Positions 46,412 through 59,900 of a DNA stretch of 64,000 nt are shown in pieces; positions within the stretch are counted from its first letter, which is position 1, and every line of letters starts with the position of its first letter. The stretch covers positions 543,328,971 to 543,392,970 of the forward strand of contig CM062297.1 in the NCBI GenBank assembly GCA_031216915.1, in the 5' to 3' direction. The notes beneath the pieces were generated by a model, which was given only the letters and a program-made list of their open reading frames with translations, had not been told where the DNA came from and made no database searches. Source of the DNA: Pictodentalium vernedei (lineage: Eukaryota > Mollusca > Scaphopoda > Dentaliida > Dentaliidae). The position numbers and the translations under genes were made by a program.

Positions 46412-48965
46412 AGCTCACCTGACTTTCAGTCAGGGGAGCTACAGTGATCACTCACCGTCTGTTGTCCATGAACATGGTGTTTGCGTCTTCTCCTCCCAAA
46501 CTGCTGAACCAATTTAATTGATATTTGAGATAATAGTTTGTTATGACATCGCATTTTGATTTTGTTCAAATCAATTTGCCTCGCCCCTCGGTTGGGCCAT
46601 GCCCAAAAAGTGTGCTTAAATCTTCAAAAATTTTCTTCTCATGAACCAGCAGTAGCAGAGACTTGACTTTAGGTGTGCAGCTTCCTTTTGAGGTGTAGAC
46701 TCAGATTTGTTCAAGAGAAGTTCGAGGAGCTATATTTGCCTTCGTTATGGGAGGGGCAAGAATACACGGCACTGTGACTTCTTATTTGGTGTGAAGCTTC
46801 CTTGGGACCGACAGAATGGAATGGTCCAAAAAAATTGCTATTGGTTTTGCTGAGTCAGCATTTTTTAACACTATGGGTAATGGGAAAAACATTTAAGACT
46901 TCATATCCCATGGTCTATATTTGTGCTCTCTATGGGAGCCCAAATGTTTAAATTAGTGCAGTATGAGGAATATTCTTTAAAAATCTTCTTCTTCAGATCT
47001 ACCAATCAGAATCTCTTGATATTTTGTGAGCAGCATGCTTAAGGGGGTGAGATTCAAGTTTTTTCATGCCAAGTCCCTGGGTTCATATTTAGGCTCACTG
47101 GGAACTCGAATTGTAACTTAGTTCAAAATGAAGAATTTTTTTTAAAAATCTTCTTCTTCAGATCCAGCAGTCAGAATGTTTTGATATTTGGTATGCATCA
47201 TCCTTAGGGGGGTTGAGATTCAAGTTTGTTGAACCAAGTCCCTGGGTTCATATTTGGGCTCCCTGTGGAAGCCCGAATTATAACTTAGTTCAATATGAGG
47301 AATTTTTCTTTAAAAATCATCTTCAGATTCAGCAGTTGGAATGTTTTGATATTTGGCATGCAGCATCCTTAGGGGGATGAGATTCAAGTTTGTTCAAGCC
47401 AAGTCCCTGAGTTCATATTTGGGGTCACTGTGCGAGCCCGAATTATAACTTAGTTCAAAATGAGGAATTTTCTTTAAAAATCTTCTTCAGATCCAGCAGA
47501 CGGAATGTTTTGGTATTTGGTATGCAGCATCCTTGGGGGGGGGGGGGGGGGGGGGGGGGGGGTGAGATTCAAGTTTGTTCAAGCCAAGTCCCTGGGTTCA
47601 TATTTGGGCTCACTGTGTGAGCCCGAATTATAACTTAGTTGAAAAATCTTCTTCAGATCTTTTAGTCAGAATGCTTTGATATTTGGTATGCAGCATGCTT
47701 AGGGGGTAATATTCAAATTTGTTCAAGCCAAGTCCCTGGGTTCATATTTGAGCTCCCTGTGGGAGCCCAAATTATTACTGAGTTCAATATGAGGAATTTT
47801 CTTTAAAAATCTTCTTCATTTCCAGCAGTCGGAATGTTTTGATATTTGGTATGCAGCATCCTTAGGGGGTGAGATTCAAGTTTGTTCAAGCCATGTCCAT
47901 AGGTTCATATTTGGGCTCACTGTGGGAGCTCAAATTGTAACTTAGTTCAAAATGAGGAATTTTCTTTAAAAATCTTCTTCAGATCTAGCAGTCGGAATGT
48001 TTTGATATTTGGTATGCAGCATCCTTATGGTGGTGAGGTTCAAGCTTGTTGAAGCCAAGTCCCTGGATTCATATTTGGGCTCCCTGTGGGAGCTCGAATT
48101 ATAACATAGTTCAGTATGAGGAATTTTTCTTTAAAAATCTTCTTCAGATTCAGCGGTCGGAATGTTTTGATATTTGGCATGCAGCATCCTTAGGGGGATG
48201 AGATTCAAGTTTGTTCAAGCCAAGTCCCTGGGTTCATATTTGGGCTCACTGTGCGAGCCCAAATTATATTGTTAAAGCCAAGTCCCTGGGTTCATATTTG
48301 GGCTCGAATTGTAACTTAGTTCAAAATGAGGAATTTTCTTGAAAAATCTTCTTCAGATCCAGCAGTCAGAATGCTTTGATATTTGGTATGCAGCATCCTT
48401 AGGGGGGTAAGATTCGAGTTTTTTCAAGCCAAGTCCCTGGGTTATATTTGGGCTCCCTGTGGTTCAATATGAGGAATATTCAAAAATCTTCTTCACATCC
48501 ACCAGTCAGAATCTTTTGATATTTGGAACACAGCATCCCACTGGAGGTGAGATTTAAGTTTGTTCAAGGCAAGTCCCTGGGTTCATATTTGGGATCCCTG
48601 TGGGAGCCCAAATTATTACAGTTCAATATGAGGAATATTCTTTGAAAATCTTCTTCAGATCCAGCAGTCGGAATGTTTTGATATTTGGTGTGCAGCATCC
48701 TCAGGGGGTGAGATTCAAGCTTGTTAAAGCCAAGTCCCTGGGTTCATATATGGGCTCCCTGTGGGAGCCCAAATTATAACTTAGTTCAATATGAGGAATA
48801 TTCTTTAAAAATCTGTTTTTTTAGATCCACTTGTCAGAATCTTTGGATATTTGGTATAAGCTTTTCTAGGAGGGGTAGATGCAACTCGTTGAAATCAATT
48901 CCCTGGGTTGATTTTTAGGCTACCATGTCAGGTGAGCACCCTCAGGCCCCCTGGGGCCTCTTGTT
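46412..48965 (+). mobile_element. HINE-like element D8
   Basis: The 5' end is AGCTCACCTGAC with fold-back GTCAGGGGAGCT. The core is about 11 units of about 165 bp (CAGATCCAGCAGTCGGAATG, GCAGCATCCTTAGGGGG, AAGCCAAGTCCCTGGGTTCA), close to D1. The 3' end is GTCAGGTGAGC (48927-48937), the hairpin AGGCCCCCTGGGGCCT (48944-48959) and CTTGTT (48960-48965). It directly adjoins a LINE fragment. Confidence 0.82.
47535..47562. repeat. Poly-G expansion inside D8 core
   Basis: About 28 G after GCAGCATCCTT, at the same position in the unit as the runs in D1 and D3. Confidence 0.9.
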
Positions 48966-49256
48966 CTATTTATCAAGCAATATTTCACCACATCCAGTCT
49001 ACCAGGTTGCTCAATGATTTTCTTACTTTGACCTCTTGTTTTTTGTCCACTGTATTCTGCCACAGCTTCAGGATCATAGATGTTATGAAATTGTTAAACA
49101 TTTTGAACATTTAATCATGTCTCTTACTCTTCTGTATCTTGAGTTTTGGCAACTTTAGTTTCTCGAGTCTTTCCATATATGGTAGATCTCTTAAAGTCTC
49201 TATTTGTTTGGTGGTCCTTCTTTGGGATATTTTCATGATGTTTTACTTCATTTTTA
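48966..49256 (-). pseudogene. LINE reverse transcriptase, C-terminal fragment (CR1/jockey-like)
   Basis: Minus-strand translation gives QRRTTKQIETLRDLPYMERL then EKLKLPKL. After frame breaks it gives MFKMFNNF, YDPEAVAEYSGQKTRGQ and GRLDVVKYCLIN. This is the order of the conserved region after the reverse transcriptase domain in non-LTR elements of the CR1/Rex/jockey type (LPYEERLKKLNLPTL ... RGDMIEVYKI ... RLDVRKYxF). Several frameshifts; clearly dead. It is bounded by the 3' end of D8 and a 5'-end-like sequence at 49257. A matching N-terminal RT fragment lies at 61132-61547 on the same strand. Confidence 0.8.
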
Positions 49257-49385
49257 TCTCAACTTAACGTCAACTATGAGCTATTGGGATGGGCTGTGAT
49301 CCATCGTCCATCCGCACGTAAGTATGTCTGTCTGTCCACTCTTAGAGGTACATTGTGGGGTCAATTGCAAGTAAAAGTGCTTTTT
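49257..49385 (+). mobile_element. 5' end of a further HINE-like element (M)
   Basis: ATCTCAACTTAACG with fold-back CAACTATGAGCT, then CATCGTCCATCCGCACG and TCTGTCTGTCC. It resembles A/B 5' ends. G follows at 49386. The matching 3' end is not identified. Confidence 0.5.
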
Positions 49386-52300
49386 ATGCCCCCGAAAATT
49401 TTTGCCGGGGGCATATAGTGTTTGTCATTTACGTCTGTCTGTCCGTCAGAAAAGATTTTCGTGTCTGCTCCATAACTGTTGAGATGCTTCGTTGGATTTT
49501 GTTGAAACTTGACATACATGTTGTTTGTGGGGAGACGATGTGTCACGCACAAACTCAACTTATATTTTGATGAATGGTGGGTTGGCGGGCGGGGTGGGCA
49601 TTCATAAACAGTTGGTTTCCGAATAATAACTTGATAATGGTTCGACCCACGTTCATGAAACTTCATAGGTAGGTTGGCCTCGGTGAGAGGAAGAACCCTA
49701 TTTATTTTGGACTCCCTAGATCAATGGTGAAGGTCACAGTGACCTTGAACATACTAAATCATAAACAATTGGTTTCCGAATGATAACTTGACTATGGTTG
49801 AACCCACATTCATGAAACTTCATATGTAGGTTGTCCTTCGTGAGAGGAAGAACCCTATTTATTTTGAGCTCGCTCTGTCAAAGGTCAAGGTCACAGTGAC
49901 TCTGAACATAGTAATTCAAAACGCTTGGTTTCCGGATTATAACTTGATAATGGTTTTACACAGGTTCATGAAACTTCATAGGTAGGTTAGCATCAGTGAG
50001 AGGAAGAACCCTATTTATTTTGGACTTACTAGGTGAAAGATCAAGGTCATTGTGGCCTTCAGCATAGTAAATCTGTAAACAATTGGTTTCCGGACGATAA
50101 CTTGATAATGGTTTGACCCATGTTTATGAAACTTCATATGTAGGTTGGCATCAGTAGGAGGAAGAACCCTATTTATTTTGGACTCGCTAGGTGAAAGGTC
50201 AAGGTCACAGTGACCTTCAACATAGTAAATCGTAAACAATTGGTTTCCGGATGATAACTTGATAATGGTTCCACCCACGTTCATGAAACTTCATACGTAG
50301 TTGGCATTGGTGCAAGAAAGATCCCTATTTACTTTGGAATCACTAGGTCAAAGGTCAAGGTCACAGTGACCCTTCACATAGTAAATTGTAAACAACTGGT
50401 TTCTGGACGATAGGTTGATAATAATTAAACCCACTTTTATGCTGTCACAACTCGACATTGGATCGGTGATCCTATCAACATTTTTAGCTCAACTTTGGCG
50501 AAGCTAAATTTGAGCTTATGCCATGGCCCATTGTCCGTCTGGTGTCTGTCCATCTGGCCGTCTGTCCGTCAACAATTGGATACGGCTCGGGCTAGAGGCC
50601 GTATTTATGAACCGATCTTTACGAAACTTCTTGGGTACCTTTGTTATGACCGTGGGACGAGAACAAGTGTTTTTGGGTGCGGTCCGAAATATAAGATGGC
50701 TGCCAGCAGCCATTTTGTACCGACGATGCAGAAATCTGTTTTTTGTACAGAACTTCCATATGAAAGCTCTGATTTGAATAATTTTTTGTATGAATGTTTA
50801 GTACCATGGGATACATCACGTATAATACAGGTTTTTTTTCTCGTGCGTAAATTATGCAAATTAGACTAACTTTGATGTTTTTTGGTGTTACTTTCAGCAC
50901 TGTAAGTGCAAATGCCAATACGGCTCGGGCTAGAGGCCGTATTTATGAGCCGATCTTTACGAAACTCCTTGGGTACTTTTGTTATCACCGTGGGACGAGA
51001 ACGAGTGTTTTGGGGTCCGGTCCAAAATTCAAGATGGCTGATGGCAGCCATTTTGTACAAAATTTGGTGCAATCAGATTTTTGCACAGAACTTCCATATG
51101 AAAGCACTGATTTGAATAATTTTTTGTGTGAATGTGTAACAACCTGCTCCTGCGGATGTTATAAAAAAATGTCCCGCATATTTTCACCAGAGTTATGGTA
51201 CTTACTTTGCTGAACCCAACAACTATGCCATGGCCCGTCATCCATCCATCTGTCCATCCGTCAGCAATTCAATACCACTCGGGCTAGAGGCCGTATTTAT
51301 GAACCGATCTTTATGAAACTTCTTGGGTACCTTTGATATTACCGTGGGACGAGAATGAGTGTTTTTGGGTGTGGTCCGAAATTCAAGATGGCCACCAGCA
51401 GCCATATTGTACCAAAATTAGTGCAATCAGTCTTTTGTACAGAACTTCTGTATGAAAGTTCTAATTTGAATAAATTTTTGTATGAATGTTTAGTAACATG
51501 GAATACATCACATATAGTACGGGGGTTTTTTTCTCGTGCAGAAATTATGCAAATTAGACTAACTTTGATGTTTTTTGGTGTTACTTTCAGCACTGTAAGT
51601 GCAAATGCCAATCCGGCTCGGGCTAGAGGCCGTATTTATGAACCGATCTTTACGAATCTCCTTGGGTACCTTTGTTATCACCGTGGGACGAGAACGAGTG
51701 TTTTTGGGTCCAGTCCAAAATTCAAGATGGCAGCCATTTTGTACAAAATTTGGTGCAATCAGATTTTTGCACAGAACTTCCATATGAAAGCGCTGATTTG
51801 AATAATTTTTTGTGTGAATGTTTAGTACCATGGGATACATCACATATAATATGGGGTTTTTTCTCGTGCAGAAATTATGCAAATTAAATGAACTTTGATT
51901 TATTCAGTGCTACTTACACACAATAAGTACACATGTCAATACGGCTCGGGCTAGAGTCTGTATTTATCAACCGATCTTCACGAAACTTCTTGGGTACCTT
52001 TGTTTTCACCTTGGGATGAGAACGAGTGTTTCTGAATGCGGTCAAAAATTCAGGATGGCTGCCAGTGGCCATTTTGTACCGAAATTAGTTCTAATCAGTT
52101 TTTTGTACACAACTTCTATACGGCTCAGGCTAGAGGCCGTATTTATGAACCGATCTTCACAAAACTTCTTGGGTACCTTTGTTATCACCGTGGGATGAGA
52201 ACGAGTGTTTTTAGGTGCGGTCCAAAATTCAAGATGGCTGCCTGTGGCCTTTTTGTACCGAAATTAGGTCCAATCAGTTTTTTGTCACAACTTCTACACA

Positions 52301-52769
52301 GCTCATATTTGTGAACTGATCTTCACGAAACTTCTTGGGTACCTTTGTTTTCACCTTGGGACAGGAATGATTGTGTTTTGGGGTGCCTTTGTTATCACTG
52401 TGCTATGAGAACAAATATTTTGGGGTTCAGTCAGACCCACTCTGGGACTCAAAGATTTTTTTCTAGTTTAGCATCTGACGTCACCCACCTTTACAATACT
52501 TTACCTATACATTTGTTACAGGCAATGGTCAGTATTTATGTACAGACCTTTACAATACTTTATATGTACCTTTGTTATCAGGTCATTACCTAGATGTTTG
52601 TCATTTGTCATTGCTGTGTCACATACTATACATGTACATGTCTTTGTCTTGACAAGTTGAGCTACAGTGTCATTGACACTTTCACTGTTTATTTGATGGT
52701 AGTCCAGGTCACAGATGAAGGTCATTGTTCGGGGGCATCTGTGGTCAGGAGGTCACTGTTAGTCTTGTT
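49386..52769 (+). mobile_element. HINE-like element G (hosts A2)
   Basis: The 5' hairpin is ATGCCCCCGAAAATT ... CGGGGGCAT (49386-49414), then GTCTGTCTGTCCGTC. The core is about 5 units of about 157 bp (TTGGTTTCCGGATGATAACT, TTCATGAAACTTCATAGGTA, AAGGTCAAGGTCACAGTGAC). The 3' end is TTCGGGGGCAT (52729-52739) and GTCTTGTTT (about 52761-52769). A2 interrupts at 50486-52688. Confidence 0.7.
50486..52688 (+). mobile_element. HINE-like element A2
   Basis: The 5' end is AGCTCAACTTTGGC with fold-back GCTAAATTTGAGCT, then GTCCGTCTGGTGTCTGTCC. There are six family A units of about 310-340 bp (GGCTCGGGCTAGAGGCCGTA, CGAAACTTCTTGGGTACCTT, GTGGGACGAGAACGAGTG, AAGATGGCTGCC). A partial second 5'-like segment (CCATGGCCCGTCATCC) lies at about 51228. 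The 3' end is CAAGTTGAGCT (52653-52663) and the hairpin AGTGTCATTGACACT (52666-52680). Confidence 0.85.
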
Positions 52770-53029
52770 TCTGTATTGTGAGGTTAACCCTCATCTCTGT
52801 CAGTTTTAATCACCTCTTGGGGGTTAGATCTCTATTTTTAGATTTAACCCCACAGTGTTATATCTAAAATTTCTAAATCATTGGACAAAAAACCTACAAT
52901 GTATTATTGTACCAGTAAATAACACCACAAAGGGGGACTATACAGGAAAACTATAACCCTCACAGTGATTTGGACAAAACACTTGCACAATGTAGCTATT
53001 GTTTGTACATCTGTCTGTCCACAATTCCT
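52770..53029. other. Non-coding sequence
   Basis: Includes a weak inverted pair (GGGGGTTAGATCTCTATTTT / AGATTTAACCCC). No gene or known family. Leads into a core with CATCTGTCTGTCC. Confidence 0.4.
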
Positions 53030-53740
53030 TTAGCACCCCCTACATGCCGCAACTCTCACTCGATCAGTTCCAAATTTCATTTGTGGCTTTGGGACAATGT
53101 CTAGATGGGAGCTATCAAATTTTTTCTGAATTTCGTTGAAAAACATGGCTGCCAGCGACCAATTTAGATTTGGCATATAAATTGTCAACAATCCCATTTG
53201 CAACCCTACAGGCCGCATCTCTCACCTGATCTTTTTCAAATTTCATATGTTGCTTTGGTGTGATGTCTAGATGGGAGCTATTAAATTTTTCTGAATTTCG
53301 TTGAAAAACATGGTCACCAGCAGCCATCTTGTATTTGGCATATAAATTGTCAACAATTCTATTGGCAAACCCTGCAGGCCGCATCTCTCACCTGATCAGA
53401 TCCAAATTTCATATGTGACTTTGGGATAATATCTAGATGGGAGCTATTGAAATTTTCCGAATGTTGTTGAAAAACATGGCCGCCAGTGACCATCTTAGAT
53501 TTGGCATATAAATTGCCAACAATTCCATTGGCATACCCAATAAGCCACATCTCTCACCCGAGCTTTTGCAAATTTCATGTGTAGCTTTATGTGATGTCTA
53601 GGTTGGAGCTATCAAATTTTTCAGAATTACGTTTGAAAAACATGGCCGCCAGTAGCAATTTTGGATTTGGCATGTAAATTGTCAATTCCATTAGCACTTC
53701 GTACAGGCCACATTTCTCACCCAATCGAAAAAAAGCTGAG
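53030..53740 (+). repeat. Tandem array of about 4 x 167 bp
   Basis: Units share CAGGCCGCATCTCTCACC, CAAATTTCATATGTGGCTTT, ATGTCTAGATGGGAGCTAT, GTTGAAAAACATGGCYGCCA and TTTGGCATATAAATTGTCAA. The short motif GTCTAGATGRGA is shared with family B. The array probably belongs to a truncated element. Confidence 0.85.
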
Positions 53741-54789
53741 TCAGAATATTTGCAAAGATTTTAAAAAATTCTTATCCGGAACCTCTGATCAGAATCTTTT
53801 GATATTTATTATACAGCATCCAAAGGAGGGTCAGATAAGTGTGTTCAAATTAAGCCATCGGTTCATATTTGTGCTCAATGCAGGAGCCCAAATCTTAACT
53901 TAGGGCAATATGTCGAAATAAGCTTTAAAAATCTTCTTCAGAACCACTAGTCAGAATCTTTTAATATTTGGTATACCTCTTTGCTACGAAGGTCAGATTG
54001 AAGTGTATTCAAATCAAGTCCCTCAGTTTATATTTGGGCTTCCTATGGGGGCCTGAATTTTAACTTTGTGCAATATGGGAAATAATCCTTAAAAATCTTC
54101 TTTAGATCCACCAGTCAGATTCTTTTTTATATTTGGCATACAACACATATTCAAGGTTGTTCAAATTGAGTCCCTGGCTAAATATGTGGGCTCTTTATGC
54201 ATTATTATTATTTCAAAAACTGTACAGACCAGAATATTGGTTTTTTTTGGTATGCAGCTTCCTTAGGTCTCTTGGAATCAGATGGACCAAAAAATTGCTA
54301 TTGGTTTTGTCATGGGGGTGCCGTAAGGGGATGCCCATTTTAACACTGTTGGCAGTGGGAAAATGCAGTGTCATCATCTTTCTTGTACTACCAACTAATT
54401 TGAAACTTTTCTTCTTTAAAACCACTTGGCCAAATTCATTCCTATATGGCACAGACCATCTTTGGAGTATGCCCTTTCTACTTTGTTCAAATGAAGCTGC
54501 TGCCATCTTCGGGGTGAGGTTAATGCCCAAAGCCTAAAAATCTTCTCATGAACCCTCACAGTGAATGCCCTTATATATGTGGTATGGAACTTCCTTTCAT
54601 GGTGAAGATTAAAGTTTGTTCAAGGCAAGTTGGTAGGTCAATATTTGGGCTCTCTGTGGGAGCATGCCCACTTTGGGCTCCACCCAAAATTTGTATTTCA
54701 AGAACCAATGGGCTGATTTGAAACAAGGATCATAAGTTGTTGATTGATGTTCGAAAAAAAAATTCATATCCCTGTGGGAACCCCAGGAG

Positions 54790-55043
54790 CAAGCCTGAAT
54801 ATAAGCAGACTGTCATCTGCAAAATGAGGTCCCCAGAGGGTGAATTTGGTGTTGCTTCCCTGCACAGCAGGGTAGCATCACAAAATTTACCCTCTTGTGA
54901 ACCTCAGTCTGAATCAAGGTCTCAAGCTAAAACAGAAAGATGTACCTAGAGAATAAATTGGCCCATTGTATGCAATAGCATCAGCAAATTTACCCTCTGA
55001 GGACCTCATTTTGCAAATAACAGGTTGCTTATATTCAGGCTTG
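54790..55043. mobile_element. 254-bp MITE with long TIRs and perfect 8-bp duplication
   Basis: The inverted repeats are about 58 bp: CAAGCCTGAATATAAGCA, then TGCAAAATGAGGTCC and CAGAGGGTGAATTT, mirrored at 54986-55043. CCCAGGAG flanks both sides (54782-54789, 55044-55051). Removing it restores CCCCAGGAGCTAAAAATAG, as in other F units (e.g. 57949). Likely hAT-type. Confidence 0.9.
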
Positions 55044-55116
55044 CCCAGGAGCTAAAAATAGAAAAAAATTCAAAGGTGCATATTTCAAAAAGTGCGCAGA
55101 TCAGAATATTGTTTTT

Positions 55117-57403
55117 AGCTTAACTTGACAAAGTCAGGATAAGCTATTGCCATCACACGTGCAGAAGTCTGTTAGTCTGTGAGTCTGTTCACATTTTCCT
55201 TTAGCACGGGCTAAACCCCGCAGTTCTTGTCTGATAGTCACAAAATTTCACATGCAGCTTGGGGTCATGTCTAGATGAGAATGTCCCCTTTTGGTCCCGA
55301 TCGGTCAACCTTTATGGCTGCCCGAGCCCAAAACCTGAAAACCATTAGCGGGGGTGGGTTGACTTCATATAATGTCTAGATGAGAAAGTCCCCTTTTGGA
55401 CGTGATTGGTCAACTGTGATGGCTACAGGGGCCCGAAGACTGGAAACCTTTAGCACAGTCTACAGGTCATATTTATGAAGGGATTTCATTGTAACTTGGT
55501 AGGATGACTCTAAATAATGTCTAGATGAGAACGTCCCATTTTGATCGCGATCATTCAGCCTTGATGGGTGCCCAAGCCCAAAAACCTTTAGCGTAGGCAA
55601 AAGGTCATATTTATGGAAGGATTTCATTGTAACCTGTTAGGTTGACTCCATATAATGCCTAGATGATGACATACCATTTTGGTCGTGATTGGTCAACTGT
55701 GATGGCTACAGGTGCCCAAAGCCCGAAAACCTTGAGCACAGTCTACAGGTCATATTTGTGAAGGGATTTCATTGTAACTTCATAGGATCACTCCAGATGA
55801 TGTCCAGATGAGATTGTCCCCTTTGGTTGCGTTCATAAAACCATGATGGCTGCCCAAGCCCAAAGCCTGAAAACCTTTAGCACAGTCTACAGGTCATATT
55901 TATGAAGGGATTTCATTGTAGCTTGGTAGGTTGACTTCATATAATGTCTAGATGAGAACGTCCCCTTTCGGACACGATTGGGCAACTGTGACTGCTACAG
56001 GGGCCTGAAGCCCGAAAACCTTGAACACAGCCTACAGGTCATATTTATGAAGGGATTTCATTGTAACTTGGTAGGATCACTCCAGATGATGCCCAGATGA
56101 GATTGTCCCCTTTGGTTGCTATCATTCAACCATGATGGCTGCCCAAGCCCAAAGCCTGAAAACCTTTAGAACAGTCTTCAGGTCATAATTATGAAGGGAT
56201 TTCATTGTAACTTGGTAGGATGACTTCAAATAATATCTAGATGAGAACGTCCCATTTTGGTCACGATCATTCAGCCTTTGTGAGCCCAAAGACCTTTAGC
56301 ATAGTCTATAGGTCGTATTTATGGAAGGATTTCAGTGCAACTTGTCAGGTTGACTCCATATAATGCCTAGATGATGACATCCCCTTTTGGTCGTGATTGG
56401 TCAACTGTGATGGCTAACGTGTGCCCGAAGTCCAAAAACCTTGAGCACAGTCTACAGGTCATATTTATGAAGGGATTTCATTGTAACTTCGTAGGATCAC
56501 TCCAGATGATGCCCAGATGAGAATGCCACGCTTTGGTTGCAATCATTCAACCATTATGGCTGCTTGAAGCCCGAATACCTTTAGCACAGTCTACAGGTCA
56601 TATTTATGAAGGGATTTCATTGTAACTTGGTAGGTTTGACTTCATATAATGTCTAGATGAGAACGACCCCTTTTGGACACGATTGGGCAACTGTGACAGC
56701 TACAGGGGCCCGAAGCTAGAAAACATTTAGAACAGTCTACAGGTCATAATTATGAAGGGATATGTAGCTTGGTAGGATGACTCCAAATAATGTCTAGATG
56801 AGAACGTCCCCTTTTGGTCGCGATCATTCAGCCTTGATGGCTGCCCGAGCCCAAAACCCCAAAACCTTTAGCATAGTCTATAGGTCATATTTATGGAAGG
56901 ATTTCATTGTAACCTGTTAGTTTGACTCCATATAATGCCTAGATGATGACATCCCCTTTTGGTCGTGATTGGTCAACTGTGATGGCTACAGGTGCCCGAA
57001 GCCTGAAAACCTTGAGCACAGTCTACAGGTCGTATTTATGAAGGGATTTCATTGTAACTTCATAGGATCACTCCAGATGATGCCCATTTCAATGTAACTT
57101 GATAGGATGACTCATTTTGGAATAATTTCACTGTAACTTGGTAACTTTCGTTGATAGACATTAACTGTGAGGGACACATACATTAACTGTGAGGTCATAT
57201 TAACCCACCCCTCAACTCTTTAGTACAGTGTACACGTCATATTATTTTTATCAAAAACATAGCATACAGGGAACAGAAATGAACATATTCCCAATTATCA
57301 CAATTCTTGACTTATTTCATAATCCTTTCATAAACATTGAACATTATCCTTTTCATCAAACACAACACACAATTTAAGCTACAGTGTCACTGACACATTC
57401 ATT
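55117..57403 (+). mobile_element. HINE-like element B4
   Basis: The 5' end is AGCTTAACTTGAC with fold-back GTCAGGATAAGCT. The core is about 12 units of about 143 bp. The 3' module has CATAGCATACAGGGAACAG, AATTTAAGCT (57371-57380) and the hairpin AGTGTCACTGACAC. It sits between AATATTGTTTTT and GGTATGCAACTTCG of family F, the same target position as B2. Confidence 0.83.
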
Positions 57404-58402
57404 TGGTATGCAACTTCGTAAGGACCATTGGAATCAGATGGACTCAAAAAATTGCTATCAGTTTTGTCATGGAGTGCCATATGGGGAGTCCCATTTTAAC
57501 ACTGTTGGCAATGGGAAAATTCTGAGTCATCATCTACCTTGTGCTCCATCAGCTAAGAATTCTTCAGAACCTAAGGGCCAAATCTAAACTAATTTGGTAC
57601 AAAACATCTTGGTGGAGTATTCTCTTCTGAATTTTTTCCCCAAAAGTTGCTACTCCCCTTGGGGGTGGGGTTAATGCCCCAAAAGCCTAAAAAAAATTTA
57701 AAATGGTCTTTTCATGAACTTCCACAGAGAATGCCTTGATATTTGGTGATGGAGATTGAAATTTGTCCAAGGCAAGTTGGTAGGTCAATATTAGGCTCTC
57801 TGTGGTAGCATGCCCATCTTTGGGTTCCACCCAAAATTTCTATTTCATGAACCGATGAGCTGATTTGAACCAAATTTGGCATGTAGTGTAAGTGAGTCAT
57901 AACTATTTGATTTATGTCTGAAAATCTTGTTGCGCTGCCCTATGAGAACCCCAGGAGCTAAAAATAGAAAAAAATTAAAAAATGCCCATATTTAAAAAAA
58001 AATGCGTAGACCAGAATATTGTTTTTCAGCATGAAGCTTCCTTAGGACCAGTGGAATCAGATGGACCAAAGAAATTGCTGTCAATTTTGTCTTTGGGTGC
58101 TGTATGGGGATGCCCATTTTAACACTGTTGGCAATGGGAAAATGCAGAGTCATTATCTTGTGCTCCATCAACTAAGTATTCTTCTTTAGAACCTTTGGGT
58201 CAAGTCTAAACTAATTTGGTACAAAGCATCTTGGTGGACTTTACTCTTCTGATTTTTTTCCCCCAAAAGTTACTATGCCCCTTGGGGTGGGGTTAATGGT
58301 CCATAAACCTAAAATGTTTTAAAAATCATCTTCTCATAAGCCACTCGAAATAATGTTAGATTTCTGGTCTGAACTTCCCTTATTGATGCAGATTCACTTT
58401 TT
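57404..58402 (+). repeat. Family F core sequence
   Basis: Nearly one and a half F units (TTTGTCATGGAGTGCCATAT, ACTAATTTGGTACAAAACAT, GGGGTTAATGCCCC). No gene. Confidence 0.75.
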
Positions 58403-59900
58403 AGCTCACCTGAGCACAGCTCAAGGGGAGCTTTACTAATCACTTTCCGTCCGTCGTCTGTCCGGCGTTAACTTTACATCATCGACTTCTTGTAACAAAC
58501 TACTGGACCAAATTCAACAAAATTTGCTGTGCATGTACCCTATCATATGTCAATTCAAGTTTGTTCAAATCAAGTTGACCCACCCCTCAGTAGGGCCACG
58601 CCTAAAAGTGTGCTTAAATCTTAAAAAATCTTCTCATGAACCAGCAGTAGCAGAGACTTGCCATAAGGTGTGCAGCTTCCTTTTGAGGAGTAGACTTAGA
58701 TTTGTTCAAGAGAAGTTCAAGGAGCTATATTTGCCTTCGTTATGGGAGGGGCAAGAATTTTTGCCCCGCCCAAAATTTCTATTTTCCAAACCGAGAGGCA
58801 GATTTGAACCAAATTTGATATGAGGGCTTATTGGGTCATAAGTACTTAATTTATGCAAAAAAAATTTTTCCTATCGCCCCATGGGAACCGCAGGAGCTAA
58901 AAATAGAAAAAAATTAAAACGCCCATATCTCCAAAACTACACGTCACTGAGAATTCTTATTTCGTGTGAAGCTTCCTTAGGACCAACAGAATGGAATGGT
59001 AAAAAAAAATTGCTATCGGTTTTATCATGGGGTACTTTTTTTGGGACTTTGAAAAAGTGCTGAGTCCGCATCTTGAACACTGTGGGTAAAGGGAAAAACA
59101 TTTAACACTACTTTTCTCCCAAACCTCTGCTCCAAAAGCTTTCAAACTTCACATATAACATCTTAGGAAGATTGTTTCACATGTTTATTGAAATCAATTC
59201 CCTGGGTCAATATTTGGGCTCTCTATGGGAGCCCAAATGTTTAAATTAGTGCAGTATGAGGAATATTCCTTAAAAATCTTTTTCTTCAGATCTACCAATA
59301 GGAATCTTTTGATATTTGGTATGCAGCATGCTTAGGGAGGTGAGATTCAAGTTTGTTCAAGCCAAATCCCTGGGTTCATATTTGGGCTGAAAATTTGGGG
59401 TCCTAGTCCGGACTTAGAAATTTTGGACCAAAATCCGGAAATGAGTTTTTCTGTTTTTTATGCATTTTGGTCAATTTTAAGACAAAAAAAATTTTTTTTT
59501 TTTTTTTACACTGAAAATTTGGGGGCCGAGTGGGACTTAGAAAATTTTGGACCAAAATCCAGAAATTAGTTCTTTGGTTTTTTATGTGATTTGGTCCATT
59601 TGAAGAAGAAGAAAACAAAATTTTAGTCTGAAAAAATTTTGTTTGGGACTTCGAAAATTTCTGAACAAAAATAAAAAAAAATCTGTATTTTATGCGTTTA
59701 TCTCAATTTTGGGATGTTCAAGTGCAGGAACTGAAAATAGAAGGAAAATCCTGTGTATTGTGTGGGCACAATAGCTTCGTCTAGTTGGTATATGCTTTTC
59801 TTAGGAGGGACGTATGCAGCTTATTGAAGTCAAGTCCCTGGTTTGATATTTAGACTACCATGTCAGGTGAGTGCCTTAAGGCCCCCTGGGGCCTCTTGTT
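58403..59900 (+). mobile_element. HINE-like element D7
   Basis: The 5' end is AGCTCACCTGAGC with fold-back GCTCAAGGGGAGC, then CCGTCCGTCGTCTGTCC. It has a short D leader and two D units, then a diverged segment with two TTTTGGACCAAAATCC repeats (59400-59600). The 3' end is GTCAGGTGAG (59862-59871), the hairpin AGGCCCCCTGGGGCCT (59879-59894) and CTTGTT. Confidence 0.8.
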
